Positions 43,352 to 54,708 of a DNA stretch of 64,000 nt are shown here, piece after piece. Position 1 is the stretch's first letter. Every line of letters begins with the position of its first letter. The position numbers were made by a program, and so were the translations under genes. The notes below the pieces were generated by a model. The model made no database searches. It was not told the DNA's origin and saw nothing but the letters and a program-made list of their open reading frames with translations. Source of the stretch: Alkalibacterium pelagium (lineage in GTDB: Bacteria; Bacillota; Bacilli; Lactobacillales; Carnobacteriaceae_A); NCBI RefSeq assembly GCF_900109325.1, contig NZ_FNZU01000001.1, positions 186,001-250,000 on the forward strand, read 5' to 3'.

Positions 43352-44707
43352 ATGAATAGTGACCCTTGGAGTATACAGCCCTTTATTGGGCCAATAATAA
43401 TCATCATCAGTTTGATTGCAGTTCATGGCATACTGTCTGCAGCAGAAATAGCAATTGTGTCGATCAATCCTAATAAAATGATCGAACGCTCTTTAGAAGG
43501 CAATAAGAAAGCAAATCGTGTGCTCAAAATACTGGATCAGGCAGATGCTTTTCTAACAACGATTCAGGTAGGCTTGATGCTCTCATCTTTACTAATCAGC
43601 GGAGCAGCGATCTACTTTGTCAGTCTGATTTTTACGGCAGCAAATTTCCCATTCACTGAGAATCTAGCTTCTGCAGCCCTGTTCAGTTCTATGATCATGA
43701 CTCCAGTCGTTATTCTTCTGGGAGACAAGCTGCCAAAGGCAATTGCCGCTCAGAACCCTGATCATACAGCAATGGCACTATCGAGTATGGTCTATATCCT
43801 GCGTACAGTAACGCGTCCTGTTGTTTGGCTGATGGATCTTGGATTGAGAGGCCTTAAACGACTCCTGCCGATTGAGTTCAATACGAACGAGGAAGCCATC
43901 ACTAGAGACGAATTCCGTTCGTTTCTTGAACACAGTCATCAGCATGAAGTCATTGATATTGATGAATTTTCAATGCTGAAAGGTGTATTGTCGCTGGACA
44001 ATAAAATCGCCCGAGAGGTAATGGTGCCCCGAACGGATGCTTTCATGCTTGATTATGATGATCCGAATGAGGAAAACATTCAGGAAATGCTTGAAACACC
44101 TCATTCACGTGTCCCGTTGTACTTTGAAGACAAAGACAACATATTGGGTATTGTTCACGTCAAGAATCTGCTTAAAGAATCGAAAAATCAGCCGCTGTAT
44201 TCGATCGATTTAAAGTCCATCAGTAATGAGCCGCTGTTTGTTCCTGAAACGATCTACATTGACGATCTTATTTTTCAGATGAAACGGACACAGAATCAGA
44301 TGGCGATACTGAATGATGAATACGGTGGCGTCGTCGGAATCGTTACTCTTGAAGATCTGCTGGAAGAAATCGTTGGAGAAATCGATGATGAGTATGATGA
44401 GTCAAACAATTTAATTGAAGAAATAGACGAGATTCATTATAGTGTAGATGGAGCTACTCCACTTGATGAATTTAACGAGTTCTTTGACACTACCATCGAC
44501 TCTGAAGATGTAGACACTATTGCAGGGTATTTCATCACAGAGTACGGCAGTATCCCAGACGAAGAAGAGGATGCTTATATTGAAGCACAGCAGCTCCGTC
44601 TGACTGTAGATAAGATGGAAGGGTCGAGGATCAGCAGTTTGATTATTGAAAAATTAAATGAAATAGAAGATGCTCAACATTCAAATGGAGCAGAAGAAGA
44701 GTCATAA
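43352..44707 (+). CDS. Hemolysin family / CNNM-CorC type transporter (UPF0053)
   Basis: A 451-aa protein: CNNM transmembrane domain (helices within residues 1-180, with GDKLPKAIA), a CBS pair (about 205-330, VMVPRTDAFMLD and QMAILNDEYGGVVGIVTLEDLLEEIVGEI) and a C-terminal CorC_HlyC domain (about 345-435). Family members take part in magnesium or other divalent cation export or homeostasis; hemolysin is a historical label. AAAGGAG precedes ATG 43352; the earlier ATG has no site. Confidence 0.93.
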   Translation: MNSDPWSIQPFIGPIIIIISLIAVHGILSAAEIAIVSINPNKMIERSLEGNKKANRVLKILDQADAFLTTIQVGLMLSSLLISGAAIYFVSLIFTAANFPFTENLASAALFSSMIMTPVVILLGDKLPKAIAAQNPDHTAMALSSMVYILRTVTRPVVWLMDLGLRGLKRLLPIEFNTNEEAITRDEFRSFLEHSHQHEVIDIDEFSMLKGVLSLDNKIAREVMVPRTDAFMLDYDDPNEENIQEMLETPHSRVPLYFEDKDNILGIVHVKNLLKESKNQPLYSIDLKSISNEPLFVPETIYIDDLIFQMKRTQNQMAILNDEYGGVVGIVTLEDLLEEIVGEIDDEYDESNNLIEEIDEIHYSVDGATPLDEFNEFFDTTIDSEDVDTIAGYFITEYGSIPDEEEDAYIEAQQLRLTVDKMEGSRISSLIIEKLNEIEDAQHSNGAEEES

Positions 44708-44735
44708 GGGGATCGTTCACCTGTACTCTTGACAC

Positions 44736-44770
44736 AGGCTGAGACAGATTCACTGTCTCGGCCTCTATTC
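44736..44770 (+). terminator. Terminator after the CNNM/CorC gene
   Basis: AGGCTGAGACAG (44736-44747) pairs with CTGTCTCGGCCT (44753-44764, one G-T pair), followed by CTATTCTTATT. Confidence 0.75.
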
Positions 44771-44802
44771 TTATTATCACTGAAAAGAAAGGGAATCGAT
44801 TA

Positions 44803-45378
44803 GTGGAATTAAATTGGGGAATACTCGCAGCAATATTTATCATCAATGTCGTCTATGTTACCTTGAGCACGGTGAGGCTGATGCTGACAATGAAAGGGTA
44901 CCAGTCAGTGGCTCCATTCGTGGCGATGATCGAAGTAGCCATATACGTTGTAGGACTAGGACTGGTGCTGGATAATCTGGATAATGTTTTCAATGTTATT
45001 GTCTATGCGGTAGGGTTCGGAGCTGGTATTTATGCTGGTATGAAGATAGAAGATAAATTGGCTCTAGGCTATATTCTCGTCACGACTATCGTACCTGAGA
45101 ATGGCTGGGATGTCGCTGAAGAAATCCGAGGAAATGGCTTTGGTGTAACGATTTCTCAAGCTTACGGACGTGAAGGTAACCGGTTTGTTCTGGAAATCCT
45201 CACCCCCCGTTCCAATGAGAGAGGCTTATATAAGCTGATTCATGAAATCGAACCTAGAGCATTTGTCATTTCCTATGAACCTAAATATATCAATGGTGGA
45301 TTCTGGACTAAACGTATGAAAAATAACAAAGCTCAAGTGAAGAATAATCCACAGGAAAGTCCGTTCGTCGAAGAGTAA
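44803..45378 (+). CDS. UPF0316/DUF2179 membrane protein (YebE-like)
   Basis: The 191-aa protein has three predicted membrane helices in the first 85 residues (ILAAIFIINVVYVTLSTVRL, MIEVAIYVVGLGLVL, VIVYAVGFGAGIYAGMKIEDKLA) and a C-terminal DUF2179 domain with EIRGNGFGVTISQAYGREGNRFVLEI and a basic tail. Function unknown; DUF2179 resembles small ligand-sensing domains. The start is GTG with AAAGGG upstream. In Bacillus the equivalent yebE lies just before purE-purK, and here a PurK-like gene follows 18 bases later. Confidence 0.87.
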   Translation: MELNWGILAAIFIINVVYVTLSTVRLMLTMKGYQSVAPFVAMIEVAIYVVGLGLVLDNLDNVFNVIVYAVGFGAGIYAGMKIEDKLALGYILVTTIVPENGWDVAEEIRGNGFGVTISQAYGREGNRFVLEILTPRSNERGLYKLIHEIEPRAFVISYEPKYINGGFWTKRMKNNKAQVKNNPQESPFVEE

Positions 45379-45396
45379 GAATTGGAGTGAAGTGAC

Positions 45397-46515
45397 ATGA
45401 GTAATTGGGTTCGGCCGGGAAGTGCGATCGGAATAATAGGTGGGGGCAGTGTAGCAAGACTGCTCGCTTTGTCAGCCAAAAAGCTTGGATATACAGTCGG
45501 ACTGATTGATCCGGATGCAAACTGTCTGGCAAAATCAGCTTCAGACTGGTTTTTGAAAGCTGATTTGAACGATGAGAAAGCACTGCTCGATTTTGCAATG
45601 AAAAGCAATGTGGTGATCTATGAATCAGAAATTATTAACAGTGACGCGATTAGAAAAATTATGCGGGCAGTTCCGGTACCACAAGGTGAGGAGATTCTCT
45701 CTATTTCTCAGGATCGGATGCTGCAGAAAGCATTTCTAGAGTCAGCGCGTGTCAATATCGCCCCTTATGCTACAATCGTCTCGCTCGATGATATTAGAGA
45801 AGCCATCAGTGGAATCGGCTTTCCATGCGTACTTAAAGCAAACAGCGCTGATGAGCGGTTCAAGGAACATTTAATCATTTATGATGAAAGTGACATTGAC
45901 TCAGCAGAACCGTTTCTTAAACATGGAACGTGCGTGCTTGAAGCGTGGATTCCAGCCGACAAGGAGCTCTGCCTAGGGATCGTTAAAGATAAGGATGGCA
46001 GACTCTCTACTTATCCAGTCTGTGAACTGAGATACGTACGAAATGAATTTAACCATTCGATTGCCCCAGCACGGATAAGTGATGATATGGCGAATGAAAT
46101 TGAACGGATCGGTATTAATATTGCCGAACAGCTGGACTTTACGGGTGTGATAGCCGTGGAGCTGTTCAGTATAGAAAGCGGCGCCTTATATGTCAATGAA
46201 ATTGTTGCACATCCGCATCGTGGGTGCCATTATACATTTAATTACTTGAACTATTCACAATACGATGCGCATATCAAAGCCGTAACGGGCTGGCCGCTGC
46301 GAATCAGCACACCAGTTGATCGGGCGATTGTTATGCAGTCTGTAAAGAAGGATCGTCTGCAGCCGGCGTACACAATGGCACAAGTCAAGCCGGACTGGCA
46401 ATTTACATTTTATGATAACAAAGGCAGTTCATCTACAGATGAATGCGGCCATATCACTATTGAAACTGACAATGTTGGACACACGCTGGACTCATTGAGA
46501 GAATTTGTTGAGTAA
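45397..46515 (+). CDS. PurK-like ATP-grasp protein, diverged
   Basis: The 372-aa protein keeps the PurK (5-carboxyaminoimidazole ribonucleotide synthase) layout: Rossmann-like N-terminus (IGIIGGGSVARLLALSAKKLG, then LIDPDANCLA), ATP-grasp (about 105-290) and a C-terminal barrel. The PurK motif normally NEIAPRPHNSGH reads NEIVAHPHRGCH, so several substrate-site positions differ. No purE or other purine gene is near. It may be a true but variable PurK or a repurposed ATP-grasp ligase. GGAGTGA precedes the ATG. It probably forms an operon with the genes on both sides. Confidence 0.8.
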   Translation: MSNWVRPGSAIGIIGGGSVARLLALSAKKLGYTVGLIDPDANCLAKSASDWFLKADLNDEKALLDFAMKSNVVIYESEIINSDAIRKIMRAVPVPQGEEILSISQDRMLQKAFLESARVNIAPYATIVSLDDIREAISGIGFPCVLKANSADERFKEHLIIYDESDIDSAEPFLKHGTCVLEAWIPADKELCLGIVKDKDGRLSTYPVCELRYVRNEFNHSIAPARISDDMANEIERIGINIAEQLDFTGVIAVELFSIESGALYVNEIVAHPHRGCHYTFNYLNYSQYDAHIKAVTGWPLRISTPVDRAIVMQSVKKDRLQPAYTMAQVKPDWQFTFYDNKGSSSTDECGHITIETDNVGHTLDSLREFVE

Positions 46516-46527
46516 GAGGATGGGCTT

Positions 46528-47175
46528 ATGGCACGAAGACGAAAAGTTGAAGAAAAAGCATATGATTTTATAAAAAATCAGATTACAACCAGCCAGTGGC
46601 TTGAGGGGCGTCAGATCAAAGAGCTTGAAATCGCAGACGTACTCGAGATCAGCAGGACACCTATCAGGAATGCCTTTTTGCGTCTGGAAGAAGAGGGTTT
46701 TGTAAGTATCCTGCCGAATAAAGGGGTATTTGTCGCGCAGACCGCTATTGATTTGAAAGGTTTGAAAGACAGATTATATTATCTGGAGACTTTGTTTCAG
46801 CATGTCCTATATAGCATGGAACGGTCTGAAACAGATTTGTCTCACGGACGTTTTTCCATACTGACAGAAAAGATGCGAAAGACTATAAAGTCTAAAACTG
46901 GAGAATTTGAACATCTGGAAAATCTGTTCTGGAAGACTGTCCTGGAAAATCACGACAATCTATATATGAATCACTCGATTCTTCAGACTCTTCATTCGAT
47001 TTATGGCGCTGATGGTCATGCCCGGATGATATTGAACGAAAGTCGTCAAGTGAAACTGTCCCACTATCAGAATATTTCAGATTTGCTTGGAGAAAACAAT
47101 TATGTTTATGCAAGACGAGAAGTAAGGATTCTACTCAACCAGCTTCTGATCAACTTGATTCAGGGCATTGACTAA
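46528..47175 (+). CDS. GntR family transcriptional regulator
   Basis: The 215-aa protein has an N-terminal winged helix (residues about 8-72; IKELEIADVLEISRTPIRNAFLRLEEEGFV) and an all-helical C-terminal domain of FCD/FadR length, although the metal-binding His pattern of FCD is weak. It lies 12 bases after the PurK-like gene and may regulate that operon. The ligand is unknown. GAGGATGGG precedes the ATG. Confidence 0.88.
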   Translation: MARRRKVEEKAYDFIKNQITTSQWLEGRQIKELEIADVLEISRTPIRNAFLRLEEEGFVSILPNKGVFVAQTAIDLKGLKDRLYYLETLFQHVLYSMERSETDLSHGRFSILTEKMRKTIKSKTGEFEHLENLFWKTVLENHDNLYMNHSILQTLHSIYGADGHARMILNESRQVKLSHYQNISDLLGENNYVYARREVRILLNQLLINLIQGID

Positions 47176-47197
47176 ATTAAATCACCATACATGAGCA

Positions 47198-47250
47198 AGC
47201 ACAAAATCCCTTTAACCGACAGGATATGCCGGGCAAAGGGATTTTGTGCT
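47198..47250. repeat. 16-bp perfect inverted repeat without T run
   Basis: AGCACAAAATCCCTTT (47198-47213) and its exact complement (47235-47250) enclose 21 bases. On the minus strand the loop can extend the helix further (CCGGCA with TGTCGG). No T run follows on either strand, so it is not a typical terminator. Confidence 0.7.
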
Positions 47251-47327
47251 GCCACGGGGCGAACACCACATGACGAAAGTCCAAACTCTATGATAGAGGT
47301 GTGGAAAGAGCCCCTGGTTTTCTGTAT
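47251..47327 (+). other. Structured intergenic segment before pcrA
   Basis: Nested pairings: CGGGGC with GCCCCTG, ACACC with GGTGT, and the hairpin CTCTATGATAGAG. The outer stem is followed by GGTTTTCT, so it may be a terminator for the gntR transcript or the 3' end of a small RNA. I match it to no known RNA family. Confidence 0.45.
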
Positions 47328-47330
47328 AAT
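47302..47330 (+). promoter_or_regulatory. Promoter of pcrA
   Basis: TATAAT at 47325-47330 is a perfect -10; the -35 (TGGAAA, 17 bases upstream) is weak and overlaps the structured segment. Confidence 0.45.
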
Positions 47331-47365
47331 AAGACAATGTATGAAGACTTGAAAGGATGAAGAAA

Positions 47366-49609
47366 GTGGTACTGCGAGACGATATATTAACAGGTATGAA
47401 CCCCAAGCAAAAAGAGGCAGTCAAGCATACTGACGGACCTTTACTGATCATGGCAGGAGCGGGATCCGGTAAGACACGAGTACTGACTCACCGCATCTCA
47501 TATCTGATTCAGGAAAAAGGCGTCAGTCCATGGAATATCCTGGCTATCACTTTCACCAATAAGGCAGCGTCGGAGATGAAAAGCCGAGTGACCAAACTGG
47601 TCGAACAAGGTGGAAGCGAAGTTTGGGTTTCGACTTTCCACTCGATGTGTGTGCGTATTTTAAGGAGAGAAATCGACCGCATCGGCTACAGCTCATCGTT
47701 CACAATAGCTGACCCAGCTGAACAGCTCACATTGATGAAGAAAATACTTAAACGACTGAATATCGATCCGAAGAAATATAACCCGAGAGCAATTCTCGGA
47801 GAAATAAGCAATGCCAAGAACAAGCTGCAGGATGCAGCGGCGTTCAGCAATGAAGCGCACGACTATTTCGGAAAAATTGTTGCTGACTGCTATACTCATT
47901 ATCAGAGAGAACTGAGACAATCAGAAACGGTCGACTTTGACGATCTGATCATGCTGACTGTCAGACTGTTCGAGGAGCATAAGGATGTTCTTGAATATTA
48001 TCAGAGTAAGTTCCAGTATATCCACGTGGATGAGTATCAGGATACCAACCATGCTCAGTACAAGCTCGTCAACCTCCTGGCTAGTCGACTGCGTAACTTA
48101 TGTGTTGTAGGTGATGCGGACCAGAGCATCTACGGCTGGCGTGGAGCGGATATGGAGAATATCATGAACTTTGAACGGGACTACTCGGATGCGAAAGTCG
48201 TTCTGCTTGAACAGAACTACCGCTCGACACAGACCATTCTGAAAGCTGCGAACGCAGTCATATCCAACAACTTGAATCGTAAGAAGAAGAACCTCTGGAC
48301 AGACAATGCCGGTGGAGATAAAGTAGTCTATTACCGAGGCGGAAATGAACACGAAGAATCAAGATACGTCGTTCAGCAGATCCAGAAAGAAATGGAAAGT
48401 GACCCGACTAAAGAGTACGGGGACTTTGCTGTGCTGTACAGGACAAATGCTCAGTCACGTGTAATGGAAGAAACGCTAATCAAGACGAATATCCCGTACA
48501 AAATGGTCGGTGGACATAAATTCTATGACCGTAAAGAAATCAAGGACACATTGGCTTACTTGACCCTGATCGCGAACCCTAAAGATAACTTGAGCTTTGC
48601 TAGAGTAGTCAACGAACCAAAACGAGGCATCGGAAACACGACTGTCGACAAGCTGGCAGCCGCTGCTGAAGAAATGGGATGGAGCCTGTACGATGCTGCG
48701 CTCAATGCGACGAGTGTCAACTTGCCGGCACGTGCCGCCAAGAAAGTCGAAAGCTTTGCCATGATGATTCAGGATTTCCGCAAAATGTCTGAGTTTCTGT
48801 CGATTACAGAACTGACACAGGAAGTGCTGGATAAGTCTGAGTATCTGCCTACTTTGAAGAAAGAGCGGACACTGGAAGCTGAAACACGTGTAGAAAATAT
48901 TCAGGAATTCCTGACCGTGACTAATCAGTATGACGAATCGGACCAGGAAGAAAAAAGCCTGATCGACTTCCTGACTGACCTGTCACTTATTTCCGATCTT
49001 GATAATCTGGAAGAAGAACCAACTAGTGAACTGACATTGATGACTTTGCATGCAGCAAAAGGACTTGAATTTCCGATCGTCTTCCTGATCGGGATGGAAG
49101 AGGGACTGTTCCCGCTATCCAGAGCAGAACTTGAGGAAGAGGAGATGGAAGAAGAGAGACGACTGGCCTATGTCGGAATCACTCGTGCAGAGGAAAAGCT
49201 TTATCTGACCAATGCATCAACACGTACCCTTTACGGGCGTGTCCAGTCAAATAGAGCCTCCCGTTTTCTGGATGAAATCGATGCGGAAGCTGTTGAGCGT
49301 GAAGAATCCAACACGATCCGTCCTTTCTCCAATGGCATGTACAAGGGCTTTGGAGGCAGTGCCAATGATCCGTTTGCTAAAACTGCAAAACGTGCAAGGC
49401 CGCCAAAAATTTCATCGCATCCAACTGGAAACAGCGGAGCAGAAAAACTGGAGTGGACCGTTGGAGACAAAGCGAAGCATAAAGTTTGGGGTGACGGTAC
49501 TGTAGTGAAGGTCAGTGGAAAAGGCGACGACCTGCAGCTGGATATCGCTTTTCCAGGTATCGGGATCAAACCGCTTCTTGCCAGTTTTGCTCCAATTGAT
49601 AAGGTATAA
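47366..49609 (+). CDS. pcrA: ATP-dependent DNA helicase PcrA (UvrD/Rep family)
   Basis: An SF1A 3'-5' helicase of about 747 aa for repair and replication past obstacles. Motifs in order: GMNPKQKEAV (Q), AGAGSGKTRVLTHRI (I), VDEYQDTNHAQ (II), GDADQSIYGWRGAD (III), LEQNYRST (IV), LMTLHAAKGLEFPIVFLIGMEEG (V), RRLAYVGITRAEEKLYL (VI). The C-terminal Tudor-like domain (VGDKAKHKVWGDGTVV) binds RNA polymerase in PcrA. ATG 47357 abuts AAAGG; GTG 47366 has 8-base spacing, so I choose it. First gene of the pcrA-ligA-camS-gatCAB block. Confidence 0.96.
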   Translation: MVLRDDILTGMNPKQKEAVKHTDGPLLIMAGAGSGKTRVLTHRISYLIQEKGVSPWNILAITFTNKAASEMKSRVTKLVEQGGSEVWVSTFHSMCVRILRREIDRIGYSSSFTIADPAEQLTLMKKILKRLNIDPKKYNPRAILGEISNAKNKLQDAAAFSNEAHDYFGKIVADCYTHYQRELRQSETVDFDDLIMLTVRLFEEHKDVLEYYQSKFQYIHVDEYQDTNHAQYKLVNLLASRLRNLCVVGDADQSIYGWRGADMENIMNFERDYSDAKVVLLEQNYRSTQTILKAANAVISNNLNRKKKNLWTDNAGGDKVVYYRGGNEHEESRYVVQQIQKEMESDPTKEYGDFAVLYRTNAQSRVMEETLIKTNIPYKMVGGHKFYDRKEIKDTLAYLTLIANPKDNLSFARVVNEPKRGIGNTTVDKLAAAAEEMGWSLYDAALNATSVNLPARAAKKVESFAMMIQDFRKMSEFLSITELTQEVLDKSEYLPTLKKERTLEAETRVENIQEFLTVTNQYDESDQEEKSLIDFLTDLSLISDLDNLEEEPTSELTLMTLHAAKGLEFPIVFLIGMEEGLFPLSRAELEEEEMEEERRLAYVGITRAEEKLYLTNASTRTLYGRVQSNRASRFLDEIDAEAVEREESNTIRPFSNGMYKGFGGSANDPFAKTAKRARPPKISSHPTGNSGAEKLEWTVGDKAKHKVWGDGTVVKVSGKGDDLQLDIAFPGIGIKPLLASFAPIDKV

Positions 49610-49614
49610 TGTAA

Positions 49615-51663
<2,049 letters not shown>

Positions 51664-51685
51664 AAAGAAATGAGAGTGGCAGTCA

Positions 51686-52900
51686 GTGAAAAGTAAACGG
51701 CTAATAGGTATGCTGCTGACAAGTGCTTTGTTTCTGTCTGCCTGTGGATTCTTTCCGGATCCTGTCGATCCAGATCAGCCACCTGCTGAAAATGGTGAAA
51801 CATCTGGAGAAGGAGAAGCTGACGGACAAGATGAAGAGTCATCCATTGTAGAAGTACAGATTGATTCTGAATATTACCGTCCTGTTGTCAGAGAAGACGG
51901 AACTTACGCTCCGAGCCAGTCGAGAGGGATCACTCGTCGACTGAATTCCAATTTGAATATGAGAACTTTCGAGAGTGACTTGATGCGTCATGCGCATCGT
52001 CATTTTCCAACAAATGATCATTTTTTCCAGGAAGGACAATTTATCCCATCCGCAACCATTAACAGCTGGCTGAGAAGACAGGAGCCTGTTGAAGAAGATG
52101 AGGATAACGAAGAAGATGAGCAGAACGAAGAAACAACAGAAGAAGCAAGTGAAGACCTCGGCTTGAATCCCGAAGACAATTCCGGAGCTGATTCGGAAGA
52201 GCGCAATCCTATATATTTAAGTTCTATTCTAGAACATAATTTTTATGCACAAACAGAAGAAGGTCTTCAATTAGCTGGTATCAGTATTGGTCTGGCAATG
52301 AATTCAGTGGATTACTACGGTGATAATAGAGATCAGGAACAAGTCATCCCTCTGGATGAGCTGCTTGAAGAAGGTCAGGATATGGCAGACCAGATTGTAT
52401 CATACTTAAGAGAGATGGAAGATCTGGCCGACGTCCCGATTATGGTAGCTTTATTTGAGCAGTCCAGACGAGACAGCTTAGCACCAGGAACGTACTTCGC
52501 CGAAGGATTAAGTGATAGTGGCAGCGATTCTGTAAACAGCTGGAACCGTATCAATGAAGATCGGCTCGTCTTCCCGCTGGAAGGCATGCAGAGTGCGGAA
52601 GGAAACAGTTTTGCTAATTTCCGTTCTGAAGTAGAAGGGTTCTTCCCTAACGTCAGCGGAATTACAGGTGTCAGTCACTATATAGAGGAGCAGCTGGTTC
52701 ATTTAGAGATCAATGTTATGACTCAGTTTTATGGGAAAGGTGAAATCATTGCCTTTACTCAATTTGTCAATGAAGCAGCAGTCAATTTTCTTCCAGAAAA
52801 TGTTCCAGTTGAAATCAGACTGGAATCTTTGAACGGAATGGAAGCTTTTCTTCAGAGAGACAGTGATGACCAGGAATATTACGTAACGATTTTCAATTAA
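51686..52900 (+). CDS. camS: CamS family sex-pheromone lipoprotein
   Basis: A 404-aa lipoprotein with signal peptide MKSKRLIGMLLTSALFLSAC and lipobox LSAC (C20). A strongly acidic linker is present near residues 130-170 (EEDEDNEEDEQNEETTEE). In staphylococci and enterococci this family releases a short hydrophobic signal-peptide fragment as a sex pheromone (cAM373 type); the lipoprotein itself has no clear role. The candidate peptide here is ALFLSA or a slightly longer form. GTG start. Location between ligA and gatC is conserved. Confidence 0.92.
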   Translation: MKSKRLIGMLLTSALFLSACGFFPDPVDPDQPPAENGETSGEGEADGQDEESSIVEVQIDSEYYRPVVREDGTYAPSQSRGITRRLNSNLNMRTFESDLMRHAHRHFPTNDHFFQEGQFIPSATINSWLRRQEPVEEDEDNEEDEQNEETTEEASEDLGLNPEDNSGADSEERNPIYLSSILEHNFYAQTEEGLQLAGISIGLAMNSVDYYGDNRDQEQVIPLDELLEEGQDMADQIVSYLREMEDLADVPIMVALFEQSRRDSLAPGTYFAEGLSDSGSDSVNSWNRINEDRLVFPLEGMQSAEGNSFANFRSEVEGFFPNVSGITGVSHYIEEQLVHLEINVMTQFYGKGEIIAFTQFVNEAAVNFLPENVPVEIRLESLNGMEAFLQRDSDDQEYYVTIFN

Positions 52901-52933
52901 GAACAGCAAATGTGGAAAGAAGGGATGAGCAAG

Positions 52934-53239
52934 ATGGCAATTAACGAAGAAACAGTAAAGCAGGTTGCTAAACTGGCCAAGCTTGAGATTGAAGAAGAGG
53001 ATATCCATACATTTACCAAAGAAATGGACAGTATCATCGAAATGGTCGAGCAGCTGGAAGGGCTGGATACGGAAGGAATCGAAGGCACGTATCATGGTCT
53101 GAATCAGCACAACGTCTGGCGCGAGGATAAAGCTTCGAACGGCACTGATAGAGAAGATCTGTTTAAAAACGTCAAGACCCGTAAAGACGGCTATATTGAA
53201 GTGCCGGCAATGTTTGACAACGGAGGGAGTGAAGCTTAA
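52934..53239 (+). CDS. gatC: Asp/Glu-tRNA(Asn/Gln) amidotransferase subunit C
   Basis: The 101-aa small subunit stabilises GatA on GatB. It opens [21 protein letters not shown], the typical GatC N-terminus, and ends with the [15 protein letters not shown] segment. Two earlier ATGs are in frame, but AAGAAGGG lies 9 bases before ATG 52934. Its stop overlaps the gatA ATG by one base. Confidence 0.95.
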   Translation: MAINEETVKQVAKLAKLEIEEEDIHTFTKEMDSIIEMVEQLEGLDTEGIEGTYHGLNQHNVWREDKASNGTDREDLFKNVKTRKDGYIEVPAMFDNGGSEA

Positions 53240-54705
53240 TGAATTTTCTGGATTATACTTTAGAAGAACTGCATGACAAACTCGTCAGCAAAGAACTGAC
53301 AGCAGTGGACCTGGTTGAAGCTTCTTATAAGCGCATTGAAGAAACCGATGAGCAAGTCGGAGCTTTTCTGGCTCTCAGCAAGGAAGAAGCACTGCAGGCT
53401 GCGAGAGAAACTGATGAGAAAGGCATCGATCCGAATAATGTGTTAAGCGGACTACCTGTTGGAATCAAGGACAATATCCTGACAAAAGGCGTAACCACAA
53501 CAGCCTCTTCAAAAATGCTGGAAGACTTCGTCCCTGTCTATGATGCAACGGCAACTGAAAAACTGAAGGGAGCAGGAATGATTTCAGTCGGAAAACTGAA
53601 CATGGATGAATTTGCCATGGGCGGATCCACTGAGAACTCTGCATTCAAACTGACACGTAACCCTTGGGATCTTTCTAAAGTTCCCGGTGGATCATCCGGT
53701 GGTTCGGCTGCCGCTGTTGCGGCTGGTCAAGTGCCAGTTTCACTTGGTTCAGATACCGGTGGGTCCGTTCGTGAACCGGCTGCCTTTACTGGGCTGGTTG
53801 GGGTTAAACCAACATACGGACGTGTTTCACGATACGGACTGATTGCTTTCGGTTCAAGTCTGGATCAGATCGGTCCATTTACTAGAACAGTTAAAGACAA
53901 TGCTCTGGTACTCAACGCAATCAGTGGACATGATCCAAAAGACTCCACATCTTACAATGGAGAAACGCCTGACTTTACTGAAGGTATCGATAAAGGTGTT
54001 AAAGGTCTGCGTATTGGTGTACCGAAAGAGTACTTCAATGAAGATGCTAAAGAAACTGGTGTAATCGAATCAGTGCGTAATGCACTGAAACTTTACGAAG
54101 AACTGGGAGCAGAAATCGTAGAAGTCAGTCTGCCTCACTCACGTTACGGCATTCCGGCTTACTATATCATTGCTTCTTCTGAAGCTTCAAGTAACCTGCA
54201 GCGTTTTGACGGGATCCGTTACGGCTACCGTTCAGAAAATGTCAGCTCACTTGAAGACATTTACGTCAAGTCCCGTTCTGAAGGATTTGGACTTGAAGTG
54301 AAACGTCGTATCATGCTTGGAACATTCTCCTTGAGTTCCGGCTTCTATGATGCCCACTTCAAAAAAGCGGCTCAGGCGAGAACTCTGATCAGAAATGACT
54401 TCGATACAGTTTTCGCTGATGTTGATGTACTTGTAGCACCGACTACGACGACAACTGCGTTTGAAATCGGCGGTAAAATCGACGATCCACTAGCGATGTA
54501 CATGTCTGATATTCTGACGGTTCCTGTGAACCTTGCAGGCGTGCCATCACTATCCATCCCTTGCGGCTTTTCAAATGATATGCCGGTCGGTATGCAGATC
54601 ATCAGTAAGCATTTTGATGAGCAGATGATGTACCGTGTCGCTTATGCATTTGAAAAAGAAACAGACTTCCATACGAAAAAACCAGCATTCAAGGGAGGAG
54701 AATAA
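53239..54705 (+). CDS. gatA: Asp/Glu-tRNA(Asn/Gln) amidotransferase subunit A
   Basis: The 488-aa amidase subunit generates ammonia from glutamine to convert Glu-tRNA(Gln) and Asp-tRNA(Asn). The amidase signature Ser-cisSer-Lys triad is visible: [12 protein letters not shown] (Lys), [16 protein letters not shown] and [16 protein letters not shown] (nucleophile Ser). Overlap with gatC and a 3-base gap to gatB show a tight operon. Confidence 0.97.
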   Translation: MNFLDYTLEELHDKLVSKELTAVDLVEASYKRIEETDEQVGAFLALSKEEALQAARETDEKGIDPNNVLSGLPVGIKDNILTKGVTTTASSKMLEDFVPVYDATATEKLKGAGMISVGKLNMDEFAMGGSTENSAFKLTRNPWDLSKVPGGSSGGSAAAVAAGQVPVSLGSDTGGSVREPAAFTGLVGVKPTYGRVSRYGLIAFGSSLDQIGPFTRTVKDNALVLNAISGHDPKDSTSYNGETPDFTEGIDKGVKGLRIGVPKEYFNEDAKETGVIESVRNALKLYEELGAEIVEVSLPHSRYGIPAYYIIASSEASSNLQRFDGIRYGYRSENVSSLEDIYVKSRSEGFGLEVKRRIMLGTFSLSSGFYDAHFKKAAQARTLIRNDFDTVFADVDVLVAPTTTTTAFEIGGKIDDPLAMYMSDILTVPVNLAGVPSLSIPCGFSNDMPVGMQIISKHFDEQMMYRVAYAFEKETDFHTKKPAFKGGE

Positions 54706-54708
54706 AGA

